From positions 11,697,501-11,761,500 of the forward strand of contig JABWDB010000001.1 of the NCBI GenBank assembly GCA_019614645.1: DNA of 64,000 nt, written 5' to 3'. The notes under the pieces are model-generated. The model did not search any database, was not told where the DNA came from, and saw only the letters and a list, made by a program, of their open reading frames with translations. Positions 1 to 13,429 of the stretch are shown here, one piece after another. Every line of letters begins with the position of its first letter. Position 1 is the stretch's first letter. Source of the DNA: Stratiolaelaps scimitus. Its lineage: Eukaryota > Arthropoda > Arachnida > Mesostigmata > Laelapidae. Made by a program: the position numbers and the translations under genes.

Positions 1-640
1 ACCTATGCAGAACAACAGACTTTCATGCACCCGGCACCTCATGTGTCTGTTCATGGTATTGGGAAATGTGCCCCCTATATCATGGGACGACATGACGATC
101 ACTATTGTCACTGAACAGCCTAACGATATGATGATGCTTATAAGATGACAACGATTATATGGTGATTATAATCTGACGACGATTCGCGACTCCACTAACC
201 TGATATATCAGTGTTGCAAATCCTTCGAATGTATAATGTATATGCTACCACCGAAAGCAGGTTCCTCTCTCTTTTTTGTTTTATTTGATTTTGAAAAACT
301 GTACCACACAGAGATAAGGGAAAATATATCGCATGTCTACAGTGTATTGTACTACTGATTGGTATTTTTACCTACATGTGAAATTTTATACCCACCGAAG
401 GCTATGCCAACTCAAACCACAGAACATCCACGCCTCTACTCCCAATGAGTGCGCTCGTGTCTGTGGCTGTGTATTATATTTTTGCCATGCAAATAGCTTG
501 CATGTGGTATGGTGCCAACTGCGGGCCCTCTTACTTGCCATATCCCCACGTCGTCGACACGTTGCCCTTCTTACTTGCTAGCAATGTCCCATTGCAGAAC
601 TAGCAGCTTCTTCTTTTCGTTGGCAATGGCATCCGCGCTC

Positions 641-703
641 ACAGCGGCCGGCGTTCAACGGTGACAGCGGCCGGCGTTCAACGGTGACAGCGGCCGGCGT
701 CCA
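641..703. repeat. 23-bp tandem repeat, about 2.6 copies
   Basis: Two exact copies of a 23-base unit starting ACAGCGGCCGGCGTTCAACG (641-663, 664-686) are followed by a partial third copy that diverges after about base 700. The unit contains a NotI/EagI-like CGGCCG core. It is a small minisatellite in a GC-rich block. Confidence 0.9.
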
Positions 704-3700
704 TTCGCAATGTGTATGTGCGCGGTCTGTTACAATCGTTGCGCCTTGTCTTGCTGCTGGAGACATTGGGCGGCGAGCGAACGGACGTTCGCGGCCGTGC
801 ACCAGCAACTCTCCGGCAGCTGGACCATGTCTCTGGACATTCCTAGTTCGTTCTTTCTAGGCCCAACGAAGCCACCACCGCCCTACTCCAAGCTCCATCC
901 TTCCGTTTTCCTCTTTCCCTGTCCGTCACCCACTAGGTGGCTCATCCTGGAAGGATAACAATGGTGTCTGTCCTTCGTGGCCTGCGGGCGCCTCATTGTC
1001 TTCGGTGAGATACACGACACACGAGACAGGCGGGGCAAAGCCTGGAGGAGCTGGGTTTGGATCTCGAATCTCGGGGCTAGCAGGCATGACCGTGAAGAAG
1101 ACTAACGACGATTGGGCCGATGCCTGCCCCTACGAGAGATGAGGGGGAGGGAAGCACATATGGTCCCGACCAGCAAATCGCTTCACTACTAAGACGACAG
1201 CTATAGCCACTACCACTAACAGTACTGCTACTGTGACTAGTACTACTACAACTACAACTGCTACCACCAAGGATACAACTTGGGCGTAGGCAATGCTGCC
1301 GTGAGTGGCACTCCGTTCACTCGTTCTGAGCCATCGGCCAAGTCGCCGACTGCTACCTTGCCGAGCATTACTACCCTATTTCGTCTATGAATTTATACGG
1401 ATACTGTTTTAGTATCTGAATATATCTTAGCACACATAGTAGCAACGAATACTCTTGTCAGAGGAAAATGGCAACGGTTGAAATAACGTTATTCGTAAAA
1501 TGAGCAATAGATCATTTAGATAGACCGCAAGAAGAGATATAGACCGCTACGAAACGTTGTTCTGCAACACAAGCTGTAAGCGACACGGTGGTCTATCGCT
1601 GCTTGTGAAAGAGGAAAGAGCTGCTGGAGGTCGATGGATGACCAGAAAAACGTAACCTACGTGGGTTGTTAATATTTGAAGTTGGTGACGAGAGTGGAGA
1701 ACGACGAGTGCCACGAATAGGCTATTCGAGAAACGTCCCAATTAGTGTGAGAACTAGCATTACTGCAGCTGTTAATGAAATTTCGGTTGAAGATCGAATA
1801 CTCAAGTCGCACTAGCTCCATCTATCCAGTCCAAGTAGGTCACCCTAATTAAATCATGAGTCTGGAAATCGTGTCGCAGTGACGGTGAATCGGTTTCATT
1901 ATTTTGCATACCTGTCAATGTTGGACGACAGCATTCAACTGGTCAACTGTCTGTTATTAATATCAACGTTATTTTTGACACGAAGTGGCAAGCTTAAGCG
2001 AAGGACAGACGTCCTTCATGAGCGATCCGATCGAATGGTAGAATTATAGTAGTAATAGTGTAATAATTACCGAGGCCTGCTATAGACGCAGCGACAGCTG
2101 GTGCGTCAGAAGTGGAAATAGAGGCGGTAGATTATTAGGTGGCAAAAATGTCACTAGGACAAATGAGCCACTTGCCAACAAGGACACAGCAGCGGGGAGG
2201 ACGATGATACCACCAACAATAAGGTGCACAACTACAAATTGATTATTCCATTTTATCGTGAAGGGATTAACGGCACATATTATCATTATAATTATTATAG
2301 GTCCGATAAGAACATATCGAACTAAAGATAGACCTAGTGCTCGCCTCGATGTGCGTACGCATTGCCATTATTCATGTAGCCGTCGAACGACGATACGCCT
2401 CTAGAACCTGCAAAATGGTTCAAGGGCGGTCATTTTTAAAAGTTGTTGATCGCATCGAATCTTACATTTGGCTGATTTAGCATTGCTGCTTCAACGTCAA
2501 CTTGGCATGCTGATCAGCATTGGCCGATAGCGTGGTCGGGAACGACCTTCGTCTGGCTTCGTCGCATCCCATAGGACGAAGCGAAGCCAAGATCTGTCAT
2601 GCACGCGAGATATCTCTTTCTATCTCTCTCTCTCTCTGTCTGTGCCACCGCTGCGGCTAGGCAACGAGGCCGAATCTTGTCGCGGCTGCTCTTCTTTGCT
2701 TGGCACGCCTTTAGGGGATCTTTCGGCAAGGCTCCGGCTGTTGAAAGCGGACAGAAGTGCTTTCCACCGTTGCAATGATGGATGATAGGTCAGCTGAGAC
2801 ACAGATAAGTTGTTGGTGTGTTGCCACGGACATGGGACGGCAAAGGTGAATCGAGTGGCAGAAAGCTGCATTTGTACTCGGCTTAGTCGGCAGACTTAGC
2901 CGCTGATGAGGATAGCGGATGATTCTTAATAATGAAAACAAGCTGCCTTCCTCTAAGCGGGGTATTCGCCATCAATGTCTCTTCTAGATAGACGAGTGCA
3001 ACCGACATGCCGGCACAGAGCAACGTCATAGTGGCTGGTTGGCCTTAAGTAGGTAGCTAATAATAACAGACAGAGAGTGTACAACATTTGTGGTTCAAGT
3101 TCTCGTCTTTAAACACATTGTATTTCCCTCAAGGTCTGTCGAGTGACAAAAAAGAATTAGATGTTATTTACTGTTATGTGTCGCCCTCTGTGTGTCTGCG
3201 GAATGAGGCGGTTCGATAGCAAGTTTGCTCGCTCAGAGAAAATCGGAGAAAAGGCAATCACTGTGCCCGGATAGGCACTAGTTGATATAACTTATTACCA
3301 GGTCGGTATCAGAGTGAGGTATGGGTGGTGAGTTATGATTATTTATTATAACGTAATTGCAATAGCGCTTATGTGACCCTTGTTAATGCGTAACTAAGCC
3401 TATAAAAACCCTCTCACACGTGACTCATAGGAATGGGCTGTTATATCAATTCGAACTAATTAGCACCGACGCAAGTCTCTATTGATTCGCCCCCCTCGCA
3501 ACAAATCTGACTGTGTCACTTACACACGGAAATCGATTACTAAAAGTCGCACAGGAGAGCAATCAGTCATAATTATTGATCACACGTGAACGCCTGCGAG
3601 TAGACAATTTTGATAGCTCGTTCTAAAACCAGAAGAAAACCATTCGAATTATGGGTTAATTCGTCTCTGGCTCGGTTGGCGCTAATTATACCAGCATTTG

Positions 3701-5321
3701 CAACTAACTACCGGCTGCCCAATAGCATTTAACTCATACTCCGTAAGATATTCAGATATGTGCAACCCTGTCGCATGTAATCTCTAATCAGGGGGGCAAA
3801 CCTACACGGAAAGGCGTCAGCATGTCGCTGTGGAATCGACACGATTTCGACGGATGACATCGCTGATATTGGAAATTAGTGCGATCACACTGAATGCCCA
3901 CAAAATTATGGGGGATGGTGATTAACGTCTCAAGGTTGGCGACTCGCGGCTGCTAATTTCAAGACCTCTGCTCAGAATCTGACTTACCGCTGATTACTGA
4001 TTTGTGTCAGTGGTATGAATTTCGGCAGCCGGAGTCAATTTTTCATGTTATTTACAAAGTCGGCATTTTTTTTACTGAGCCATGAGAGAGGGCGAATGGT
4101 TTCGAGTAAAAACGACATTCGCGTGATGAGATTCATTGCTATCAGCAACAAGTAGCTGTGGCATATTCAGCTTTGTATACTAATTATTTTAATTAGAGGC
4201 AAGGAAGCCCGCTAACAAGCCCCCGCCCCCATTAGCTGTAAGGCTAAATTTGCCTTCGCCATAAAAAAAACGGTGGCCGAGTTATTCACGCTCAAGTGCA
4301 GGCTTACCCTGCTGCCCTCTTGCGTGCATTCATTCGTACGGCACTGGGCATCGCTACGCAATCAACGCCACCGGCATCACTCCAGGTGACAGTAAATATA
4401 GTTAAAAAGTATATATATATATATACAAAAACGTATCGTTGATGTAATCTGGTTTTAACGTGCTCTTCACATTTCGTTTCTTCATTACAATAGAGCTGGG
4501 CTGGGCTATAAAAAGCTCCAGGCGATTTCTTAATGGTCGTTGTGATGCTGCCGCTGCTGCTGGTACTGTGGTTGTGGCGCGCTGCTGAAGTACAGTACAC
4601 CGCCTTGAATCGTATCTGGCCACTGTCGGTTAGATAAGACCATAATGCTCTCCACGGGAACAACGAGAGTTGCAACTTGGTGACAGTAGAACGTTGGCAG
4701 AACATCACTGAGCACTCAGCCCCTGACGGGACGCGATGGCTGCTCCCAACCACCGTGGGTTCGCGGGGGGACCTCTCTGGTTTGGGGAGTAATGGTGTGA
4801 AACGCCCTTGTTCCGCTGTTACTGCTACAGTGAAAGCGCGCATCTATGTGCGAGCGGGAAGTGATAGCTAACCTTCTCGAGTGAAGCTGAAAAAAAATTC
4901 GCAAGTACTTCCTTGTGGATGTCTGTGAGGACGGTGGATAGGGACCGAGAGCTGGGACAAGCTACATCGTTCAGCTCGCCAAGAGTGTGTCCGCAATGTG
5001 CCGATGTGGGTAGCCAGCAAGTTCCTTCTACACAGAACTAGAGTAAAGGTTCTCCCACGAAGAGCTGGGATATTTGCTTCCCAAGCAACATAACTTGAGG
5101 AACTGGTAACCTCAAATCCCACTGCAGACATTTGAAGTTAACTCCGATTGTATGTATGGACATTGCATTCGATTCATCGGATTGTATCAGGTATCATTAT
5201 ATTAGCTTTGGGCCCCTCACGTTTTCTGAGAATCCGCGAGACTGCATTCAGAATCATATATAAGCCAAAGAGTTCAGACAAATCGGTGAAGTTTGAATAT
5301 ACATGTTATCTGTATTCGTGT

Positions 5322-5326
<5 letters not shown>

Positions 5327-5356
<30 letters not shown>
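5327..5356. repeat. (TA)n microsatellite
   Basis: An uninterrupted alternating TA run of roughly 30 bases. Similar runs occur at about 10240-10278, 27474-27502, 36895-36922, 46750-46777 and 52440-52506. Confidence 0.9.
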
Positions 5357-5357
<1 letters not shown>

Positions 5358-6399
5358 CAGCACCGTGATGATACAGGCACACGCCAAATAACATTGAAAA
5401 AGAAAGTAAGATATGTAAATAAGTAAGGTCGTAATGTACGAATGTCCAATACATTTACACTGAACTCCTTTGGAACCAAAATGCACTTACTGGTACGGAT
5501 TCGTAAACTCGAGGCGAGTTTAATATTCGCGCAATAATGATCTCTTCACCATCATATACGTATACTTTTAACGAGAAGTTCAGCATTACGAAAACTACAG
5601 TCACGTCAATGAACCGCATTTTGAATAATTCATATATTATGTATGCGATTTAGAATATAAAGATCCGGTAGAAGTTGACGCTCTAAGCTGAATGAGCCTT
5701 TTTAGGTTATTTTCATGAGTAGAATGATGGTCGACCTTGAACAGAGAGGGAAAGAGAGAGTGATACACTTCCATCCTAAATAGGTATATGTTCGATGATT
5801 CGAAACCGATTATAAATAACGGCCGTGTTAGATTTCAATTGGTCTCTACTACCTTCATTTCGCGGAGAGAATCCGCAAAAGATCGCACATCGTATTCGCC
5901 AACCAATTTGAGGTAGCAGTTTGCATAGGCATTTAACTACCTTCATTAAGGGAGAGACCCCTTGAAGACTATATGGGCTATTTGCGTCTCTCATCTCATC
6001 GTCGTCAGCCTGAATCCATCCGTATCGATACACGTAGGATTTCTACATTCCGATCAGGCCAAACACAAACTTTGTAGATGTCTCTTACGAGGGTGAACGG
6101 AAACTATAAATTGAGGATTTAGGGCAGATCGACTCGTTCATATCCTCAATCCCTACGTATCGTTGGGGTAATTTAGCCTGGTCGAGGTTGTACACGTCTG
6201 AAAACTAGTTCCATTTCCAATTCTAACTAGAGTTAAGCCGCTGGTGAACTAATCGTCTGCTTTTCGTTAAAATGCCAAAACTTGATGTGGCTACATGTGA
6301 GACACTGCGATGGACGGAACCCATCGTCTTGCGGTTACACAGCAGCACCGTTTAGCACAGCTGGCCATTAGCTTACCCTGAAGCATCAGATCAGTGGCT

Positions 6400-7180
6400 G
6401 TGCCGACCGAGTAAAGAGCGCAAACATTGAGGGCTCCGCATCAAGGTGCTACAGCTGGCCCGAGCTACTTCTCCTGTGGGTGTTCCCAGCTCGGGATCAC
6501 GGCGTCTTCGTCTTCCTACAGTCCCTTCCTCTTCTCTCTCTCTCTCTCTCGCCCCTGTCTGTCCAAGCCAGGCCAGCACTGGAACGTTGGATCCAGGGTT
6601 GTATTAATCGCCGAACAGCAGACACTCTCTGCTGGCCGGAGCCAGCCCCTGTGTGTCCGTTGCCCGTTTTTCGGGGCGCAGTCCCCCGAAACACGTTCAA
6701 CGTTCGTCGTTCAACTCACGTCGTTTCTCTCGTCCTTTGGCCAGCCTGACACCCAACCTGGTGGCCAATCCCCATCCTCATTTCCACTCGCACTTTTCCC
6801 ATCGGTCCCAAAACATCGGCGAAGGAGGGGTTCCAGTGGGTCGTCTTGATTCGCCTGCGCTCTGGTAGGCAGCATGGCCTAGTCTTCCAGACTCTGGTTC
6901 CGGCCACTGCACACGGAACTCGTCACCATCGCCATAGTAGCCATCCTCGTTTCGTCTGTCCGTTTGGAGGGTAGCTTTTTATGGTTCTGCCTCCGCCGCC
7001 GCCAAGCTGCTAGTGATTGCGTGCTGAGGCGACATCGAGGCACCCAAATACTACAGCCCACAAGTACGAACGAAAGACGAAGGCCTCAGCAGCGTCCGGG
7101 AGGGCGTAAACTGATGCTATCACCAGCCTGCATACCGCCTAAATATCGCTTTCTAAGATGTACAGGGTATTTCGAAACGA
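6400..7180. other. GC-rich low-complexity block
   Basis: A pyrimidine-rich, GC-rich block with a TC microsatellite at about 6535-6550. Several overlapping frames are open on both strands, as expected from base composition, and none shows a domain. It could be an untranslated first exon or regulatory DNA of a gene outside my model; nothing in the sequence decides this. Confidence 0.35.
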
Positions 7181-10100
7181 ATGGTCAGTACATTACCTCA
7201 TCAAGTCCAATGGAAGGAACACTTTTCTCTTTCTCAATTGTACCATATTACGTTGAAATATCGTTTTACAGCTAAACGCCAAAACATGTGGAAACGTGAC
7301 ATCGCCGACATCACTAAGAGAACTATTGATTGTGTTACGAGAAAAAGTCTGCTTCGACTGAGAAAGTGAGTACATGAATGCGTAGACAAGACTCTGCTTA
7401 GATAGATTGGAACATTGAATTTCATAGTAAATAGTAATAGAAATTCAAATGGAAACAATTTTGAATCCATAGTGCTTTAGCTTTAAAGTTGAATTACTGA
7501 AAAACTCGGTAATTCTATCAGCCCCAAGGGAGCGTCCAAGGAACTATTCTGACGATCTAGCTGTGGGGACCCAAGAAATTTTGCGCTGCGCCAGTCGGCA
7601 CCAGCTGTGGAGCCCGGCGGCGTGGTGCATTCGTGTGCGCCTTGCAATCAGAGCAGAGGGATCGGTCTTATGGAGCACTACCGAAAGCAGAATCGTAGAC
7701 GTCAAATGCTGACTGGAAGTCAGCCCGGAAAATTTACCTTACTTGGTCCATACCATCTGTAAAATAGACGATATGTGAAACATAGATTAGCTCTGAAGCC
7801 AAAATACTCAATGGATGTCACGATTAGCTAAGACTACAAGTAGATGCATAGCAGATATTTGACAAAAATATCCAACTTACAAAAATGGCCAAAAATTTTT
7901 AAGGCGACGAGTCGCTGGGAGAATGGACGTCAAATCCTTGAACACAAAGACGAATAATCGTTTTATCACCAAAAGTGACCACCTAATTTGTCGATTTAAT
8001 AGCAGAAAAATGGGTTTTTGAGGTTAAAATTAACTACCGGATTTGCCGATCAGAATTACGACAAAATACATATAAATATGTATAGCTGGAGAACAGGTAT
8101 GAATAAAATACAAAGCAAGCCGCTCGTTTTTCTATTCATAAAAAGGTTTTATATTCGCAAATGACCGACTGCATTGATATGGAACTAGCCAGGAAGTAAC
8201 GGATGTCGATACACGGATTGCGATCTTTGTTATTCTATAATACGTCCGAATGAGCACTTACTCTTAAATAAGTAAGTACCTTAAATAAATACACCCTAGC
8301 ATCACAATAGTTCTTCCTTTAGAGTCTACATCACTAAAACTATATATATTGTAAGTGCAATTTTTTTTATGTATTTGTTTCAAAATGGAATCTCCCTATT
8401 TCATATAATCATCAATTACAGCCGAATTCTGTATTTCACTTTCACGTTGAAGGTTCAATTAACATTCTAAAACGATCAGGCTTTTTGATCATACATTGAC
8501 TTGCTTGATCTAAATTTAAAACGGTGAACTATTTCGTTGTGAACCTCGACTTTTAAGAACTATCGACTCGTCACACAGCAGCGAGAATTAGCAGTTATAA
8601 TTGAAATGGCACGATTGAATTGTTATGCTGGTTCACTGACAAAAAAAGGGATACGGTTCATCTCGTACGCTTCGAGGCAGAAAAGCTTTAGAAGCGATAG
8701 TAAGGCGGGGGTAAGGTATGAGTCAAGCCATTTTTCTATTATATCATCTGAGTATACGCTTTGAAAACCATCAAACCTTCAGCTGTTTAGATCGCTTTCT
8801 CGGTGTCTGAGATCCTGTGAAAGGAGACCTGTATGGGACTCGGTGCTGTAGAACGATATGAAGCCATAGGTTTCGTGGATGGATGTTTGTGTCAATATTA
8901 TAGCAGGCCCCCCCTTACAGCGCGAACAAAGTGCAGCCGCGCCAATATGTGGGCCACTCAAAACAGAAGACGCCATTTTCCACCTGCCTGTGCTATCTCA
9001 TTCTTCATACAAGATGTCTAATATAACCACCGGTCTGCAAAACCACTACCTACGAATAGATTTAATGGTAGAGCCCGTTTGACCATACGACAGGAGAGTC
9101 TATTTAACGAAAACATTTACGTATGAATTATATGGAACATAAAACTGATAGTTAGTGGCAACAAAATAGTTATGGTTAGATAGCAGAGCTTTCGGGTACT
9201 GGGTTGAAACCAACATCCTGATCGGTGTGTTATCCACTCAAAAATCGGCTATTCTTGTCTTATTCGAGTCTCCGCTCTGAGGTGACGGCGGGAGTTCAAT
9301 CAGCTACCTTGGCCATATCCCACTATCGGTCTATTCATACAAGCTTTGTTTCTAGATAGCGCGACATTGTTGCCTCAGCCATCACTAGGACAAAGGCCTG
9401 GAAGAGGGATTCAAGTGAAATTCCCTGAGCCCCTCGATATCCTCTTGTATTATGTATTATAATATATTGAACCAGTTCTTTCAGTACGCGCGGACGACTA
9501 CCCTCACCACAAGAATCCTTACTTATATCTTATTGGGTGTGCCAGCGTTTGCCTGCCTGTAGCATTTGCTATTTTCTATTTAGTCGCATTTATCATTGTC
9601 TCATTCGTCTGTGCGCACGTCATATCTTGTGTCTTCGCACTGGGTTGGTGGATTTCTAAGGGTGGTACTATTCTACCTGGCAGGGATCTCTAGTCGTTTA
9701 GGTCCTTGATGAATGAGTGTAAGAAATGAGAGGACGAGACACATATTCGGTCCCTCATCCTGTGTAATGCAATAATGAAGTACTCAGTGCACCACAGAGA
9801 TGCTCATATATGCGCCTCAGAGTCACCTAAGTGTGTGATTCTCTGAAATGACGTGGGTCAGATTCGGGCTGTTTCCGTTGACAACAGCTGTCCGTATAAT
9901 GTCGCTGGCCTCAATACACGGACATGACACAGATACGAGTCTCAAAAACTACGTGGCAGATTGAGCGTCTTTCCGTATATAACTCTATCAACACGCTCCA
10001 CCTGTAACGGTCACCGGTGCTATTCCAGTATGCATACATATGTATGTATAACTGCTCGCTCCTAAGATGTGGCTCAATTTTCATATCCGTCTTTCACGTG

Positions 10101-10241
10101 ACACCAGCGCAATAGACCCGGTAAGAGTGGTTACGGCTGTCACGCATACCCTCACTAACACATGAAATCAGCTGCGGCGTCCACTTCCACCGCAGCATAA
10201 TAAGACCCTTGCTTTCATTAGTACAGTATATACATACACAC

Positions 10242-10274
<33 letters not shown>

Positions 10275-10400
10275 TATACGTACACACATAGAGATGCGTT
10301 TATGACCATGTATACATACTACATGGGTATTATACATATTATTACGCGAAGACGTATAAATACATTTATGAGGTATAAGCAGGACCCGTTTGTGCGTGCA
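7180..10400. other. Intergenic, nothing coding recognised
   Basis: AT-rich sequence without a supported gene. A sequence near 9170-9230 carries a degenerate tRNA-like B-box (GGGTTGAAACC) but no convincing cloverleaf. A TA/CA microsatellite occupies 10230-10290. Confidence 0.5.
10240..10278. repeat. (TA)n microsatellite
   Basis: Alternating TA run flanked by CA-rich repeats. It creates a spurious 179-codon minus-strand frame ending in Tyr-Ile repeats (10218-10757). Confidence 0.9.
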
Positions 10401-11539
10401 ACTTCTTCTTTCCTTAATAAAGTGGACAGAACACATGCAGCCTGCAGTCCACGTACGGACTGCCCCTCCCAGCCCCTGACACTCGGGGCAAGTCGCTAGT
10501 GGAGGTCGCGGACAGGGGCCAGAGCGAACAGTAATGATGAAAAAGTTTCGGCCGGGCCGTCCGACGTTGCCCATACGGAGAGGGCTCGAATGAGTCAGGA
10601 AATGGACTTCGCTGTGTGTGGAGCATCCTGATGCAGGACGAGAAGCTGGCGGACGGCTGGGCATCCAGTAAAAATATGGATTCAACCACACAAACTTTTG
10701 GATCGAGTGAAGGAAGTCTTCTCCTCGCGCACTGCCACCCATTGCCCGAGCCCACAACTACGGGTGCGAGAACGACAAGCAGACTGAGACAGATAGAGGT
10801 ATATGGCACGTTCGTCGGTCTGTCAGTCAGTCACTGGCCTGAACGGCCTGACGGGTTTTCCTAGAAGAAGAAGAAAGCCTTCCCTTACGGCGGACGCTAT
10901 AAAAGCAAACGTGAGAAAGAACACTCGTTTGTTTTACCCGATGCCAAATCACCACATAATTTACAAACGACGAGGAAGGAGACTGCACACTACGGCGGAG
11001 AAACAGAACGAACGCTCTGGACACAACCAGCCAACAAGCTATTGTATTTTATTTATTTGCCCATGAATCTTCTTAGGCTGGCAACAATTGACGACGGTGT
11101 TGCTTCCACTTATGCAGTGCGTGTGCCGACACATCATCGCGTACGGAGACTCAAGAGTCAATGTGACATTGCAAACTGGCGTCGAACAGCGAAGGGGCTG
11201 CATAGATTTTTCCCTTGTACGAGATTGAGGACATGCGTAACGTGATGATGATGATGACGTATCGTTCTTGACCTCTCGTTCTTGAATGAGTAAAAGAGCT
11301 TTTCATTTTGCCACTTTTGATTTGGGTTTGCACACTAGAAGTATTGAGACGTCTTCTATGTAGTATTAAAGTCGTCCTTACTATTATACATATGTATGTA
11401 TAGATCTATCTATTTATATTTCTTCGCGTGTGTATGTTTGTGACGGTTGGTCATGGGCGGAATCCAAATATATGGCTGCTATTCTGTTGTTCGTGGTAGC
11501 CACACGACCACCCATGGTTCGCCAGAATCGTCCCTACAG

Positions 11540-12545
11540 ACGGTCTTCTCTCTCTCTCTCTCTCTCTTGTAGTAAGACTGATTAGACTTTTCGACCTTGA
11601 CCCCCCCAAGACCTTGCATCCCCAATAATCCCATGGTTGGTGGAGGACCCCTTCTCGCGGCTCGAGTCAAGACCGCTCCACTCTTTTGGCTGGTTGGTCC
11701 ATCGTGTCAGAGATGGGCGTCGCCTGCACACTATAACGCCGCGGCGTCCGCTTTGGCCGTGGTGGTCGTGCGGGTGGCGATCCGTACGACACCGTAGGAG
11801 CCGGGCCCGGTCCCGGGAATCGGACGGTGGCAGGCACCACCGTCTAGCGGGTGCCGTCGCCTGGGGGCTTCACTCTATGACATCTCAAGGGGACACTCAC
11901 CCGGTTGGTTCTACACATTGTTGTAGAACAGCACAGGCAGCCAGTCAGCGAACCAACTGCCCAGCCGACGGTCGTCCTCTCCGGCAGCTCTCTACTGCCG
12001 CAATATCCCATTTTATCCCATACCTCCTCGCTCTCGTCGTTCCCTTCGATCCTATCTCAACGTAGGCCGCGCCGTCGTTTCTCGGTTATGATGCCCTTGC
12101 TGCCTTCTTTCCGGACAATTGGACAAGTCCTTTATCTCTAATAACGATCTTAGCCTCGCTGGCCGGACTCGACTCAGGACCGGGGAGGGGGCGAGCGGGC
12201 GGGGGAGTGGAAGCTGCCAACGTTCGGCGGTTGCCTCCTGCTCTCCTGCTTTGTCTCCTGGCAACTCACGCTATCGTCATCCTCAGCATCGCTGTCGTCG
12301 ACGTCTTCGTCCGTTAGTGTTAAAGCGACTAGGCGAAACGGAGGCCCGGCAGCCGGGTAATCGGGGACGCGAACGGACGAGCAGAACAGTGGCAGCACCA
12401 GCGCCGATGGTGGCGGCATGGACGCCGACTGAAATTTCGCCTTTGTTGCGCGCTGCAAACTGTAATATATACGCTAGCAAGGAAGGACGCTTTATTGCAC
12501 TCGAACGTTCATTTAGGCGAACGGCTCCTGCACGCTCTACGTGAG
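11540..12545 (+). other. GC-rich block ending in a splice-donor-like site
   Basis: A 1 kb GC-rich, low-complexity block that begins with a TC microsatellite (11549-11569). A consensus-like plus-strand donor, CTAC|GTGAGT, sits at 12540/12541. The longest plus frame (12119-12544, 141 codons) is Ser/Arg/Pro-rich with no domain. The minus frame has an acidic run (DEDVDDSDAEDDD) encoded by GA/TC-rich DNA. The block could be a long 5' untranslated exon, but no downstream exon could be linked to it. Confidence 0.3.
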
Positions 12546-13076
12546 TGTTCTATGCAGCTCGCTCACCGATCGTACAACCTTGCTACCGTGAAGCGGACCT
12601 ACGGACACCGTCGTTGCTGCCGAACTACATGCATGCTGTGTGGTCGAAGTCGTTCCGTCTAGATGGTGTTGCGAGTGGTAGTCAATGAGTCTTTCACGCT
12701 AGGAAACGCTAGGGAGAGCATTTCTTAGTGACTTCACTTCAACTGTTATCTCTGTCTCGTCTACGCCTCAATTTTTTCGAGCTCTGTCGCATGTTTAGCT
12801 GTAATGGACTGAATAACTCTCTTAGTTAGATGTTAACTTGACACGGCGTATTCAAGGGTGCGAATGGCGGTCACGACCCTGAGGAGCCCTATTCGGAGTC
12901 ATGAAACGGTAATGCATGAGACGCTTGTAAGAGGGTATCTGCAAGGGGAGTCGTATTATATGTTGTCGTCTCGGTTAGAAATATAATAGCTGAATAGATG
13001 GACAGGTAAACATCTATTTTATTGTGTATTTTAATATATACAATAATTATAAACGCACCTGGAGACAGCGTAGCCG
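12546..13076. other. Intergenic, nothing recognised
   Basis: Separates the GC-rich block from the retroelement remnant. No supported gene or repeat was seen. Confidence 0.5.
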
Positions 13077-13425
13077 TCATGGTATCGTGGGAGGCAATGG
13101 TCTTGTCTCTTTCTCAACGAGGAAATACCCTGCGCTCTTGTCCCCGGTGGCGCAGACCAGCTTGTGGCAAACCCCTTCGAGGGGATTGGCAGTGGGGCAC
13201 CCGGAGCCGCGGCCGCCAGAGGTTTCGAAGGCAAGAGAGCAAAATAAATGAGTGGCATGCCGGACAGCGTATTTCCGTAGCTCGGCCTGCTCCGTACGGG
13301 ATAACTCGTCACCGGGGGTGGTTGCGCAGTGGTTGACATAAGAAGGTGCTAAAGTGTCAACCACCGTGCCGTCCCAAACTAGGTGCTGACCCCGGTGGAA
13401 AGGGATGAGGGTTAGGCCATCGGAG
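13077..13425 (-). mobile_element. Decayed retroelement C-terminal domain
   Basis: The minus strand from about 13425 encodes RPDG-like 'SDGLTLIPFHRGQ', then HLVWDGTVVDTLAPSYV, then SRTEQAELRKYAVRHATHLF, then FETSGG and TGDKSAGYFLVEK. This order matches a domain I know from the C-terminal part of reverse-transcriptase polyproteins of invertebrate non-LTR elements: a VWD-VDT-A block, a KYA block, an AFETxG block and a TGD block. The frame stops at 13077, no reverse transcriptase precedes it, and the end reads out of register with the family. It is a fossil fragment, not a host gene. The family assignment rests on remembered consensus, not on a search. Confidence 0.7.
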
Positions 13426-13429
13426 CATA

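Larger units (their letters stand above)
1..6400. other. Gene-poor region with simple repeats
   Basis: I recognise no protein-coding gene here. It holds a GC-rich block at about 560-960, an ACT/ACA-rich stretch at 1190-1270, a short TA run at 4410-4426 and a longer one at 5327-5356. A 179-codon open frame on the minus strand (4304-4843) runs through the TA repeat and has no recognisable domain or splice context, so it is not called. Confidence 0.6.

Noticed and set aside
4304..4843. 179-codon minus-strand open frame
   Set aside because: It includes a TA repeat and shows no recognisable motif. Antisense and alternate frames are equally open.
10218..10757. 179-codon minus-strand open frame
   Set aside because: It runs through a TA/CA microsatellite giving Tyr-Ile repeats, and the rest lacks any domain or splice context.
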